From UBA7672 sp963718145 (lineage in GTDB: Bacteria > Pseudomonadota > Alphaproteobacteria > Caulobacterales > Hyphomonadaceae): a stretch of 64,000 nucleotides of DNA. The stretch is taken from the NCBI GenBank assembly GCA_963718145.1, contig CAVQYJ010000023.1, forward strand, positions 248,001-312,000, in the 5' to 3' direction. Made by a program: the position numbers and the translations under genes. Every line of letters starts with the position of its first letter. Position 1 is the first letter of the stretch. Positions 43,349-52,331 of the stretch are shown here, piece by piece. The notes under the pieces were generated by a model. It made no database searches and was not told where the DNA came from. It worked only from the letters and a program-made list of their open reading frames with translations.

Positions 43349-44412
43349 GGCGCCCGCACGCAATTGAAGGTCAGCGGGATTTCGGCGCCCAGGTCGACCA
43401 CTTCGAAATCGCCGACCTGGATCGGATCGAACGTCGAAGCAGTGATGCCGAGGCTCGCCCATTTCGCCGACGACAGCCGGTCGTCCGCGAAGGTGAGTGC
43501 GATATTGCCGCCGTCCGACAGGATCATGCCATAGGTCTTCATCGCCCGGATGACCACGCGCGCGTTTGCGTTGTAGGGGGTTTCGTCAAAGCTCGCCTTC
43601 AGCCGGAACCGCACGCCGTAGGGCGGCGCGTCGGCGTTGGTGCTCGAAGGCCCGCCCGCATGCGTCGCCGGCCGGACATAGACCTGCCGCTTCATGCGCG
43701 CGTTCGGCAGGATGAAGCGGAGCGCGTGAGGCACGACGCCGGCCGCCACCTCGTCCGACGTGGGCAACAGCGCTGCGATCGGCAGGCCGGCGGCATCCGC
43801 CGAAGTGCACTGGTCTCCTCGCAGCACGTCGCCATACTGCTTGTCGAGATCCCACACGAACGCCGCGTAGGATGTGAAGCCCGCCGCGGTCTGCGTTGCC
43901 TGGTAGAGTTCATAGAGCCTGCGCTGGTCGCGCTCGTAGACCAGCACGTGGCAGTCATTGCTGGCGGTGTCGCAGACATAGTTGCTGCTGCCTTCGGTGT
44001 TGCCCGCCGCCGGCAGCGGAACCTGCATCGGAACTGCGTCGCAATCGGGACCGCCATAGCAATAGCCGCCTGCAGGCGCCGTCACCGTGCGCCGTGGCGT
44101 CGATGCATCTGCGTTGAGCAGGGCGATCGTGAAATCCGTCCGCAGCCGGTTGCCCCCGCCCCATCCGCCAGATGCCACAAGCTGCGCGATGATCGCATCA
44201 CTGCGCGAGGACTTCGCCAACGCCGAGACATCCCTGTTCCATCCATGCGCCTTGCTGAAGAGCCCTGCGCCGGACGGCGGCGGTGATGGCGGCGGGGAAA
44301 CAGGCGGCGGTGGCGGCGAGACGACGATCACACCCCCTCCACCGCTCGCGATACCCCCTCCGCCGCCACAGGCGCTCAGCGCGCAAAGAAGCACAGCCGC
44401 GACGCGTTTCAT
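43345..44412 (-). CDS. Lipoprotein of unknown function with Gly/Pro linker
   Basis: A 355-residue predicted lipoprotein. Signal and lipobox (LLCALSAC, Cys 15), then a Gly-rich and Pro-rich linker (about 15-50). The globular part contains four cysteines grouped as YCYGGPDCDA and YVCDTASNDCH, then LRGDQCTSADAAGLPIAALL, and near the end VVIRAMKTYGMILSDGGNIA. I recall similar secreted proteins in several phyla but cannot name the family. Outer-membrane or periplasmic location is likely. It lies just before dxs on the same strand with about 90 bases between. Confidence 0.7.
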   Translation of the reverse strand: MKRVAAVLLCALSACGGGGGIASGGGGVIVVSPPPPPVSPPPSPPPSGAGLFSKAHGWNRDVSALAKSSRSDAIIAQLVASGGWGGGNRLRTDFTIALLNADASTPRRTVTAPAGGYCYGGPDCDAVPMQVPLPAAGNTEGSSNYVCDTASNDCHVLVYERDQRRLYELYQATQTAAGFTSYAAFVWDLDKQYGDVLRGDQCTSADAAGLPIAALLPTSDEVAAGVVPHALRFILPNARMKRQVYVRPATHAGGPSSTNADAPPYGVRFRLKASFDETPYNANARVVIRAMKTYGMILSDGGNIALTFADDRLSSAKWASLGITASTFDPIQVGDFEVVDLGAEIPLTFNCVRAP

Positions 44413-44427
44413 GGGTCCGCTCCGTCA

Positions 44428-44460
44428 CAGGCCCGCGCCCCCAACTCAGTGATGGGTCAG
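44428..44460 (+). repeat. Diverged third copy of the C-rich-loop hairpin
   Basis: CAGGCCCG at 44428 followed by a C-rich loop (CCCCCAACTCAG) and GGGTCAG resembles the hairpins at 4395 and 36436, but the loop is longer and one stem position is mismatched. Lies between the end of dxs and the lipoprotein start. Confidence 0.35.
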
Positions 44461-44499
44461 AGCCTAACGCGATTTCGGGATGACGGCGTGAAAGAAGGT

Positions 44500-46413
44500 T
44501 TAACCGGCGATCAGTTTCAGCGCCCGTTCGTCGCCCCGGCCCAGCGCCTTGATGGCGGTTGCCGCGATGGAACGCGCGTCGAGGCCAGCCGCCTCGTACA
44601 TCTTCTCCGGACTGTCCTGGTCCTGAAACGAATCCGGCAGGGTCAGCGTGCGGATCTTGAGGCCGCGATCAAGCAGGCCGTGCTCGGCCAGAGAGTGCAG
44701 CACGAACGCCCCGAAGCCGCCGCGGGCGCCCTCCTCGATGGTGATCAGCACCTCGTGGTGTCTGGCCAACTGGGCAAGGAGTGCTTCGTCCAGAGGCTTG
44801 GCGAAGCGAGCATCCGCCACGGTCGCCGTCAGCCCCTGCGCCGCCAGCATCGCGGCGGCCCTTGTGCATTCCTGCAGCCGCGTGCCGTAGGACAGGATCG
44901 CCACCGCCGACCCCTGCTGGATGATCCGGCCCTTGCCGACCTCCAGGGGTTGCGGATCGCTCAGCAGCGGCAGGCCCACGCCCTCGCCGCGCGGATAGCG
45001 GAAGGCGGAGGGTCGGTCGTCGATGACAAGCGCCGTCGCGACCATGCGCTGCAGCTCGGTTTCGTCCGCCGCCGCCATGAGCACGAAGCCAGGGAGCTGG
45101 CCGAGATAGCCTACGTCAAACGAGCCCGCATGCGTTGGCCCGTCCGCGCCGACGAGGCCGGCCCGGTCGAGCGCAAAACGCACGGGCAGCTTCTGGATCG
45201 CCACGTCGTGGACGACGCTGTCGTATCCGCGCTGCAGGAAGGTCGAATAGATCGCCGCGAACGGCTTCATGCCGTCCGCCGCCATCCCAGCTGCGAACGT
45301 CACGGCGTGCTGTTCGGCGATGCCGACATCGAAGCAGCGGTCGGGGAACTTTGTACCGAAGAGATCAAGGCCCGTGCCGGACGGCATCGCCGCCGTGATC
45401 GCCACGACTTTCGGGTCCTTCTCGGCGGCGCGGACCAGCTCCTGCGCGAAGACTTTCGTGTAGGACGGCGGTCCGGCCTTGGCCTTGGCCTGCTCGCCGG
45501 TGATCACATTGAACTTGGAGACGCCGTGATACTTGTCGTCGGCGCTTTCGGCAGGCTCGTAGCCCTTGCCCTTCTGCGTGACGCAATGGATCAGAACCGG
45601 ACCGTTCTCCATGTCGCGCACGTTTTCGAGCACGGGGATCAGCACGTTCAGATCATGCCCGTCGATCGGGCCGACATAGTAGAAGCCCAGCGCATCGAAC
45701 AGGTCGCCGCCCATGGTGAAATTGCGCACCGAGTGCTCGGCCTTCTTGGTCCACGTCTCAAGGCCGATCTTGCGCACGACGCGCTTGGATAGGTTACGCA
45801 GCTTGCGATAGCCCCTCGAGGACACCGTGCGCGAGAGATAGTGGCTCATGGCGCCAACGGGCGGCGCGATCGACATGTCGTTGTCGTTGAGGATGACGAC
45901 CATGCGCGAATGCGTGCCGCCGATGTTGTTCATCGCCTCGTAGATCATGCCGGCCGACATCGCGCCGTCTCCGACCACGGCGATCACGCGGTTGTTGTGC
46001 TTCTGCAGGTCGCGCGACATGGCGAAGCCGGCCGCGGCCGAAACCGACGTGCCCGCATGGGCCGCGCCGAACGGGTCGTATTCGCTCTCGTCGCGCTTGG
46101 TGAACCCGGAAAGCCCGCCGCCCTGGCGCAGGGTGCGGATGCGGCTGCGCCGCCCGGTGAGGATCTTGTGCGGATAGGCCTGGTGGCCGACGTCCCAGAC
46201 CAGCTTGTCATCCGGGGTGTTGAATACGGCATGGATGGCGACGGTCAGCTCGACCACGCCAAGGCCTGCGCCAAGGTGGCCGCCGGTCACCGAAACAGCC
46301 GCAATCGTCTCTCGCCGAAGCTCATCCGCGACCTGGCGCAATTCGTCCCGGTTCAGACCTTTGAGGTCCGCGGGCGAGTTGATCTGGTCCAGAAGCGGCG
46401 TCGGGGCGGTCAT
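44500..46413 (-). CDS. dxs: 1-deoxy-D-xylulose-5-phosphate synthase
   Basis: A 637-residue thiamine-diphosphate enzyme, the first step of the MEP isoprenoid pathway. N-terminal GHLGAGLGVVELTVAIH, the TPP motif GDGAMSAGMIYEAMNN, the transketolase-type middle (GIAEQHAVTFAAGMA) and the C-terminal domain are all present. Residues GHQAYPHKILTGR carry catalytic histidines. Part of a minus-strand block xseB-ispA-dxs, with 30 bases to the ispA stop. Length is typical. Confidence 0.97.
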   Translation of the reverse strand: MTAPTPLLDQINSPADLKGLNRDELRQVADELRRETIAAVSVTGGHLGAGLGVVELTVAIHAVFNTPDDKLVWDVGHQAYPHKILTGRRSRIRTLRQGGGLSGFTKRDESEYDPFGAAHAGTSVSAAAGFAMSRDLQKHNNRVIAVVGDGAMSAGMIYEAMNNIGGTHSRMVVILNDNDMSIAPPVGAMSHYLSRTVSSRGYRKLRNLSKRVVRKIGLETWTKKAEHSVRNFTMGGDLFDALGFYYVGPIDGHDLNVLIPVLENVRDMENGPVLIHCVTQKGKGYEPAESADDKYHGVSKFNVITGEQAKAKAGPPSYTKVFAQELVRAAEKDPKVVAITAAMPSGTGLDLFGTKFPDRCFDVGIAEQHAVTFAAGMAADGMKPFAAIYSTFLQRGYDSVVHDVAIQKLPVRFALDRAGLVGADGPTHAGSFDVGYLGQLPGFVLMAAADETELQRMVATALVIDDRPSAFRYPRGEGVGLPLLSDPQPLEVGKGRIIQQGSAVAILSYGTRLQECTRAAAMLAAQGLTATVADARFAKPLDEALLAQLARHHEVLITIEEGARGGFGAFVLHSLAEHGLLDRGLKIRTLTLPDSFQDQDSPEKMYEAAGLDARSIAATAIKALGRGDERALKLIAG

Positions 46414-46443
46414 GGCGCTACCAGGCTACTGCATGCAGGTGAA

Positions 46444-47355
46444 TTAGTGGCGGCGATTGAGCACAAAGTCGACGGTATGGAGAAGAGATGCGGCGCGGCT
46501 GCCGAAGGACGCCAGATGCTGTTTCGCCTGTGCGGCGAGATAGCGCACCCGGTCCTGGGCGCCCTCGACCCCCAGCAAAGACACGAAGTTCATCTTGCCC
46601 GCCGCCCCGTCCTTGGAAGTGGCTTTGCCGAGGATGGCCGGGTCCCCTTCTACGTCAAGCAGGTCATCCACGATCTGGAAGGCGAGGCCGAGGTCGTTGG
46701 TGTATCCGGCGATGGCCTGGCGCTCGTTCTCCAGCGCCCCGCCCAGCAGGGCCCCCACCTCGCCCGCCAGCGTGATCAGCGCGCCCGTCTTGAGGCGCTG
46801 CATGCGGGTCAGGATCTGCAGCGGCTCCTCATTGTCGGTGACCGGGGCCATGTCGATCATCTGCCCGCCGACCATGCCGCGCGCACCGGATGCGACCGCC
46901 AGCCGCTCCACCAGCTTGCAGCGCATCAGCGCGTCGCGGTGCGTCTCGGGGTTTGCCATGATCTCGAACGCCAGCGCCTGCAGCGCGTCGCCCGCCAGGA
47001 CCGCCGTCGCCTCGTCGAACTGCTTGTGCACTGTCAGCTGGCCACGGCGATAATCATCGTCGTCCATGCACGGCAGGTCGTCATGGATCAGCGAATAGGC
47101 GTGCATGCACTCGACGGCCGCCGCCGCGCGCAGCAGCGCCTTCTCCTGCGCCCCGAACATGCGGCCAACTTCGATCGTGATGAACGGGCGCAGTCGCTTG
47201 CCCTTGGAGAGAGCGCCGTGGCGCATCGCGCGCATGAGCTTCGCCTCGGGGCCGGAGGCGGCAGGTATCAACTGGTCGAGTGCGACAGTGATCCGGTCGG
47301 CAACCTCGTTGAGGCGCTGCTCGAACTGGGGATCCAGCGGGCGGCTAAAGCTCAT
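46444..47355 (-). CDS. ispA: Farnesyl/polyprenyl diphosphate synthase
   Basis: A 303-residue trans-prenyltransferase. First aspartate-rich motif DDLPCMD (DDxxxxD type, as in bacterial short-chain enzymes), GKRLRPFI before it, and the second motif DDLLDVEGD. It condenses DMAPP and IPP to FPP (or GGPP). The ATG at 47355 lies inside the end of xseB (11-base overlap) and fits the family better than an upstream start. The order xseB-ispA-dxs is typical of alphaproteobacteria. Confidence 0.94.
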   Translation of the reverse strand: MSFSRPLDPQFEQRLNEVADRITVALDQLIPAASGPEAKLMRAMRHGALSKGKRLRPFITIEVGRMFGAQEKALLRAAAAVECMHAYSLIHDDLPCMDDDDYRRGQLTVHKQFDEATAVLAGDALQALAFEIMANPETHRDALMRCKLVERLAVASGARGMVGGQMIDMAPVTDNEEPLQILTRMQRLKTGALITLAGEVGALLGGALENERQAIAGYTNDLGLAFQIVDDLLDVEGDPAILGKATSKDGAAGKMNFVSLLGVEGAQDRVRYLAAQAKQHLASFGSRAASLLHTVDFVLNRRH

Positions 47356-47593
47356 CTGCTCTCTCGAGGCCCTTGGGCCCATCGGGTCCGAGCACGATCT
47401 TCTCGACCTTCAGCTCGGCTTCCTTCAGCTTCTTTTCGCAATGCGCCTTCAGGGCTGCGCCGCGTTCGTAGATGCGGATGGAGTCTTCCAGCGGCACGTC
47501 GCCCTGCTCCAGCTTGTGCACGATCTGCTCGAGCTGCGCGAGCGCATCCTCGAAGCTCATCGACGCAATATCCGGGGCCTTGCTCTCTGCCAT
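47345..47593 (-). CDS. xseB: Exodeoxyribonuclease VII small subunit
   Basis: An 82-residue protein with the family block MSFEDALAQLEQIVHKLEQG then DVPLEDSIRIYERG. Partner of XseA in a single-strand-specific exonuclease. ATG at 47593 (MAESKAPD); an upstream start at 47644 would add 17 unlikely residues. Translationally overlaps ispA. Confidence 0.94.
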   Translation of the reverse strand: MAESKAPDIASMSFEDALAQLEQIVHKLEQGDVPLEDSIRIYERGAALKAHCEKKLKEAELKVEKIVLGPDGPKGLERADEL

Positions 47594-47695
47594 TCCAGTC
47601 TCCGAAAAGTGCGCCACCATAGGGAGGCAGAGTCGGGGGAGCAATGGTCTGCCGAGGGCTCAGCGAGAGACCTTAGCGCCGTTCGGACTCACACG

Positions 47696-48310
47696 TCACA
47701 CTTTCAGATAAATCCGGTACGACCAGTACTTGTCGCCGCCATCGTGCACGCACGCCCAGCCGCGCTTCCTGAGCTGGGGACGCAGCATGCGGTTGAACCA
47801 GCCATGGGCGGCCAGCACCACGTCCTGCCCTCCGGCAGCGGCTTCGACAAGCAGGTCCGCCGCCTTGGAGGCGCGGGCCTTTGCTGCCTTCACATGTTCG
47901 TCGCCGTCATGGTGCCCCATCAGCCAGACGGCGCGGGCGATCTTGTTCCAGGTCTTGGGAAGATAGCGCGCCTTCCAGCGCGGCGGCGGCAGCGGCGCCT
48001 CGTTGAAAACCTCGTTGCGGGTAACGGACTTGCCTCTGGCGATGTGATCCGCCGTCTGCATCGCCCGCGGCCGCATCGACGAGAACATCACCGCGTTGTC
48101 GGGAATTTCCCGGATCAACTGGTCGGAACACGTCTGCCCATCTGCCAGGGGACTCTGCTCATAGCGGGACCACCAGTCGCGATAGGCCTGCCAGTCGAGG
48201 CGCGGCCCCTCGTTCCGGTTCAGCGTCGGCCGGCCATGGCGCACGACGATGATGCGGCCCGGCCGGGCCGCCCGTATCGTCCGCTCAGCTTGCTTCACAG
48301 CGGCGTCCAT
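47696..48310 (-). CDS. Histidine phosphatase family protein
   Basis: A 204-residue protein with the phosphoglycerate-mutase-like catalytic motif VVRHGRPTLN (RHG at about 24-26) and a second histidine in VVLAAHGWFNRML. The other conserved residues, Arg of SSMRPRAMQTA and the acid residue, are visible. The broad family removes phosphate from sugars, proteins and nucleotides, so the substrate is open. The DWQAYRDWWSRYEQSPLADG insert is typical of a subset. No operon partner is clear. Confidence 0.86.
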   Translation of the reverse strand: MDAAVKQAERTIRAARPGRIIVVRHGRPTLNRNEGPRLDWQAYRDWWSRYEQSPLADGQTCSDQLIREIPDNAVMFSSMRPRAMQTADHIARGKSVTRNEVFNEAPLPPPRWKARYLPKTWNKIARAVWLMGHHDGDEHVKAAKARASKAADLLVEAAAGGQDVVLAAHGWFNRMLRPQLRKRGWACVHDGGDKYWSYRIYLKV

Positions 48311-48438
48311 AGTCCTCTGCGGCCAACAGCCCTTCGAGCCTCCCTGAGAAGGCGTCCCCGCCGCTCCTTAGATCATCAAAGGCCAAATCCAAAACCGCTT
48401 TTGTCACACAAGGGCAACACGCTGGATTCCGGGGTGAA

Positions 48439-49623
48439 TCAGAACCCCGACGCGCGGGCGCCGGCGCGGATCGCAACTCCCGTATGCGCCACCACCGGCT
48501 CCTCGCCCACGGCGCGCAGCAGGCCGCGCATCTGCTCGGTCATCCGCGTCTCCACCGCGAGAATCACATCCAGCCGCCGCCTCGTCCGCACCGCCAACCT
48601 CGACGCGGGACCCAACCCGCCCTGCTCGACCGCGTTCAGCACGCCCGTCGCCATCGCACGCGCGCCCCCCGCCAGACCCGCCGCGCTCACCATCCCCTCG
48701 TCCGCCGCCACGTGATGCGACGTGTAGTGCTTCTTGTAGTGCGCCTCGCCCACGCCCAGCACCGCCTGCGCGATGCCCATCTCCGCCGCCGCCTCCAGCA
48801 ACCTCTCCTGCAGCAACAACCCTGGCGACACCGCAGCGAACGCGGGATCATACCCCGCAATCCACCCATGCAGCACCGACCCGCTCCGCAACCCGAACTC
48901 CGCCGCAGCCAGCCTCCCGTCGAACCTCAGCGTCGCCATCACCCCCGCGAACGCGGGCGTATGCGACTTCGCGCACTCCTCCAGCACCACACGCGTCCAC
49001 TCGGCGCGCAGCACGTCGTGCCGCCTCGTCCGCACGAACTGCTCGCGCTTCCACTGCACCAGCGCCGCCATCTCCTCCGCCGACGCAGGCCCCATCGTCA
49101 CCTGCATCGCACCGAACGCGCGCACCCCCTGCCGCGCCAACCGCCGCATCTTCTTGAAGTGCTTCGCATGCGCCTCGCGCTGCGCGCCCATATACGCACC
49201 CACCCCGCGCGACAGGTCCGCCACCGCGCACCCCGCACGCCCACGCAGCTTCACACCATCACACACTGCACCGTGCCAACCGCTGAACACGTACGCCGCA
49301 ACCCCCGCCGCCTCCAGCACATCCCCCAGCGCCATCTCGCACCCGCGCATCGACACCACCGGACCGCTCACATCGCACATCGGCGCGCCCAGCGGCCGCG
49401 CCAACCCCGCCCCCGCCACCTGCACCGGCAGCACCATATCCACTACGCCATCCACTCCGCGCACCACGACGACACGCGCATCATCACGCGCGACACCGCA
49501 CGCCTGGGCGAACTCGGGAGAGAGGAAAGGACTGGCAAACCGGAGATCGGCCGCCCGCATGCGCCGCCACGCCGCCAGCGTTGCGCCACAAAGCTCGCTC
49601 GGATGCGAAAGGGAGACGTCCAT
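48439..49623 (-). CDS. CelD/BcsL-like GNAT-fold acyltransferase
   Basis: A 394-residue protein of the PF13480 acetyltransferase fold seen in polysaccharide-biosynthesis proteins (CelD/BcsL). The block AEWTRVVLEECAKSHTPAFAG and LHGWIAGYDPAFAAVSPGLL (substrate/CoA loop) are typical, and the C-terminal VLGVGEAHYKKHYTSHH lies in the usual place. ATG at 49623 (MDVSLSHPS) chosen; an alternative ATG about 30 codons upstream exists. The gene is Ala/Val/Arg-heavy with much use of GCG and GTG codons and also has a long open antisense frame, so codon use differs from its neighbours and transfer is possible. Function is unproven. Confidence 0.75.
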   Translation of the reverse strand: MDVSLSHPSELCGATLAAWRRMRAADLRFASPFLSPEFAQACGVARDDARVVVVRGVDGVVDMVLPVQVAGAGLARPLGAPMCDVSGPVVSMRGCEMALGDVLEAAGVAAYVFSGWHGAVCDGVKLRGRAGCAVADLSRGVGAYMGAQREAHAKHFKKMRRLARQGVRAFGAMQVTMGPASAEEMAALVQWKREQFVRTRRHDVLRAEWTRVVLEECAKSHTPAFAGVMATLRFDGRLAAAEFGLRSGSVLHGWIAGYDPAFAAVSPGLLLQERLLEAAAEMGIAQAVLGVGEAHYKKHYTSHHVAADEGMVSAAGLAGGARAMATGVLNAVEQGGLGPASRLAVRTRRRLDVILAVETRMTEQMRGLLRAVGEEPVVAHTGVAIRAGARASGF

Positions 49624-49843
49624 CAAACCCCGCCGGCCAACCGCGAGGGTTGAAGCTGGCATGGGCTCGTTAACAACTCGGCAAACCCTGTACGACGCGC
49701 CGACCTGACCGCTTCTCGTGACGAAAGTCGGGAACCAGGATTGCCGGAGAACCTTGCACCTGGATCGGGCTGCAGCCGCAGGCCGGAACAAGCCTTGAAG
49801 TCCACCCTCGGTCCCGACTTGCGTCGGGATGAGCAGGATTGAG

Positions 49844-50749
49844 TTAAAGTCCCTTCCAGAGCCGTCCGGCTGGGCATTCCGTGCCTGGCGCCTTGCGGCA
49901 GCCGTGCAGGGTGAACAGCACCGTGTCGGCCTTGCCGATCAGGTGGTCCAGCGGCACGAAGCCTATGGCGTCGTCCTTGGGATCGCCGCCGAGGTTCACG
50001 CCCCGATAGGGCCAGGCATCGGGAAACTGCGCCGCCATGGAGCGGTGGCCCGTCGGCGCCCGGCTGTCTTCGGAATTGTCGCGGTTGTCGCCCATCATGA
50101 AGACGTGGCCTGCGGGCACGGTGAAGATCGGCGTCGCGTCCAGCGCTTCGCTGTCGCCGAACTCGTGGATCAGGTGGAACTTCGTCTCGCCGGGCAGTTG
50201 CTCGCGATATTCCGTTGCCGACTGGATCGAGCCATTGCCGTCGGGCACATAGGTCGTCGTGCGCACCATGGTGCGCACCACTTCCTCGCCATTGAGGAAC
50301 AGGTGGCCGCCCTTCATCTGGATCCGGTCGCCGGGAATGCCGACCACACGCTTGATCATCACGCGCGGATTGTGCGGATGCTGGAACACCACCACGTCGC
50401 CGCGATGCGGCGTTCGAACCCAGACTCCTTCATCCGGCTTCTTGGGGTCGTTGCCGAAGATCATCGTGCCGATCGAGAACGGCACCGAGTTCACATTGTA
50501 CCCGTAGGCGAACTTCGCCACCGCTACCCGGTCGCCAACCTGCAGCGCCGGAACCATGCTTTCGGACGGGATCGAGCGGAGCTCGTAGACGAAGGTCGAG
50601 AACAGCAGCCAGAACGGAACGAACACGGCGATCGTCGCCGCCGTCTCCTTCACCTCGTGCCAGACGCGTTGCGAGAGGCTGCGTGGCGGCGCAGCGGCGT
50701 CGGCTGCCGGCTGGTCGCTCACCGGCTGCTCGGTGGTCGTATCACTCAT
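49844..50749 (-). CDS. lepB: Signal peptidase I
   Basis: A 301-residue membrane serine protease. One N-terminal transmembrane segment (about 37-56) is followed by the periplasmic domain with the catalytic Ser64 in IPSESMVP and Lys133 in MIKRVVGIPGD, plus GDNRDNSEDSR, the C-box. It releases mature proteins from the membrane by cleaving signal peptides. An N-terminal acidic/Pro-rich extension of about 22 residues precedes the helix. No partner in the operon is obvious. Confidence 0.96.
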   Translation of the reverse strand: MSDTTTEQPVSDQPAADAAAPPRSLSQRVWHEVKETAATIAVFVPFWLLFSTFVYELRSIPSESMVPALQVGDRVAVAKFAYGYNVNSVPFSIGTMIFGNDPKKPDEGVWVRTPHRGDVVVFQHPHNPRVMIKRVVGIPGDRIQMKGGHLFLNGEEVVRTMVRTTTYVPDGNGSIQSATEYREQLPGETKFHLIHEFGDSEALDATPIFTVPAGHVFMMGDNRDNSEDSRAPTGHRSMAAQFPDAWPYRGVNLGGDPKDDAIGFVPLDHLIGKADTVLFTLHGCRKAPGTECPAGRLWKGL

Positions 50750-50860
50750 GAACCGGCCCTTGGCGCCCGCCCCGCCAAGATCAGGGAGGGAATGCTTCCC
50801 GGCCCCCTGGACCCATGCCTGGAGGCGTTGCGGCTATACGTTATGCGTCTCCCGCCGCCG

Positions 50861-51928
50861 TCAAGACGCCCGCCTGTACAGGGTTGTCCCACCGTCATGT
50901 GAGGACGTGACCAGCCCGCGGCCACGCAGGCAATTGAGGTGCGCCACGGTTTCGCCCGTCGCCATGCCCAGACTGTCCTTCTCGATTGCCCGGGCAAACA
51001 GGGCCGTGAACAGGTCCACCGCCCTCTTGGGTTCGTCGAGCCGCGACAGCAGCCGTTTCATGCCGACTTCGTGCCCGTCGATCAGGGCGTCCAGACGCTT
51101 GTGTGCGCCGCGGAACGGCTCGTTGTGCGCCGGCAGCGTCAGGACATCCGCCGGGACAGTGTCCTTGAGCTTCCTGCAGCTTCGCAGCCAGTCGGCGAGC
51201 GGGTCGGCTTCCGGTTCCGTTGGGAACACAGACACGTTGGAGGATATGCGCGGCAGGATCTGGTCGCCCGAAATGAGCAGGTTCAATTCGGGGCACCACA
51301 GGCATGCATGGTCTGGCGAGTGGCCGCATCCCGTGACAATCCGCCACGTCCGCCTACCAATCGAAATCTCCTGGTTGTCGTCCAGCCGGTGGAAGGCGTC
51401 CGGCAATTGCGAGACGGCCTTCCCGAACCCGCCGAAGCGATCGACATACCTGTCGAGGTCTTCCTGCGCCCATCCGGCGGCGCGATAGAAGGTGACGCCA
51501 GCATCTGGCGCCTCGCGCCCCGTGTCGGCCACCAGAACGCGGCAGGTGAGGTACTCCAGCTTCGTCATCCACAGATCGCACTGGAATTTCCGCGTGATCC
51601 ATCCTGCAAGCCCGACATGATCGGGGTGCATGTGCGTGACGATCACGCGCCTGACCGGCTTGCCGCCCAGGCCGCCGGCAGCCGCCTCCGCGCCGAAGAT
51701 CGTGCGCCAGTGCGATTTCGTCTCCGACGTCTGGATGCCGGTGTCGACCAGCGTCCAGCCGTCGCCGTCCTCCAGCAGCCAGAGATTGATCCACTTGAGC
51801 GAGAAGGGCAGCGGCATGCGGACCCAGCGCACGCCCGGCGCCACTTCCAGGCTCGTTCCCGGCTCGGGAGGCTCGGCGAAGGGATAATCGTATTTCGCCC
51901 GCTCGGTCTTGCCTTCAAAGCCGTCCAT
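50861..51928 (-). CDS. MBL-fold metallo-hydrolase
   Basis: A 355-residue metallo-beta-lactamase-fold protein. Zinc motif VTHMHPDHVGLA, then TGCGHSPDHACLWCPELNLLISGDQ with further ligands, and LTLPAHNEPF near residue 272. A C-terminal helical segment (about 275-355) includes a winged-helix-like tail, as in proteins of the glyoxalase-II/YchN sort, but the substrate is unknown. Distinct from the MBL protein at 12013. No export signal. ATG at 51928. Confidence 0.88.
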   Translation of the reverse strand: MDGFEGKTERAKYDYPFAEPPEPGTSLEVAPGVRWVRMPLPFSLKWINLWLLEDGDGWTLVDTGIQTSETKSHWRTIFGAEAAAGGLGGKPVRRVIVTHMHPDHVGLAGWITRKFQCDLWMTKLEYLTCRVLVADTGREAPDAGVTFYRAAGWAQEDLDRYVDRFGGFGKAVSQLPDAFHRLDDNQEISIGRRTWRIVTGCGHSPDHACLWCPELNLLISGDQILPRISSNVSVFPTEPEADPLADWLRSCRKLKDTVPADVLTLPAHNEPFRGAHKRLDALIDGHEVGMKRLLSRLDEPKRAVDLFTALFARAIEKDSLGMATGETVAHLNCLRGRGLVTSSHDGGTTLYRRAS

Positions 51929-52036
51929 AGGCTGGTCCTGCCCTTTTCCTGCGCCGCCCACTCTAAGCCTGCCTGCGGCGCTGCGGCAAACGGGGCCGCC
52001 ATCGACGGGCGCCGCAACGGCGGCTATGCCTTTGGG

Positions 52037-52318
52037 ATGGTGCAAGAGGGCTACGTGCGCGAGCTGATCGGTCTTCTGGTCGGTCTCTACATTTCGATAG
52101 CGGTCGTCGTGTTCGGCGCCGCCTGCTGGGGCATCATGTCTGGCGAGACGGCGAAGACCTCTCCCTGCCCGGTCGCCAGCAACTGGCCAGTCTGGGCGCT
52201 CTATCGCGCCTCGCTCTGGCCAAAGACCTATTACGACGACATCGGCAAGACGCAGGACCTCGGCGGCTGGCTGCTTGTCCATTACACGCCGGAGACGCGA
52301 ACCTGCGCACAGCGCTGA
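52037..52318 (+). CDS. Small single-helix membrane protein
   Basis: A 93-residue protein with one membrane helix (ELIGLLVGLYISIAVVVFGAA) and a short tail with two cysteines (SPCPVA and a C-terminal ETRTCAQR). Not recognised. It starts 109 bases from the MBL start in the opposite direction. The reading frame and hydrophobic pattern look genuine; no homologue is recalled. Confidence 0.55.
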   Translation: MVQEGYVRELIGLLVGLYISIAVVVFGAACWGIMSGETAKTSPCPVASNWPVWALYRASLWPKTYYDDIGKTQDLGGWLLVHYTPETRTCAQR

Positions 52319-52331
52319 GCATCAGCGTCGG

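Noticed and set aside
42683..43462. 260-residue N-terminal extension of the acyl-CoA synthetase
   Set aside because: Overlaps the GNAT gene antisense; the ATG at 42682 with a good ribosome-binding site fits the family start.
45841..47622. 593-residue open frame opposite dxs and ispA
   Set aside because: Antisense shadow of dxs, ispA and xseB, which have clear motifs.
48484..49653. 389-residue open frame on the plus strand
   Set aside because: Arg/His/Pro-rich shadow of the CelD-like gene on the other strand; no ribosome-binding site or domain.
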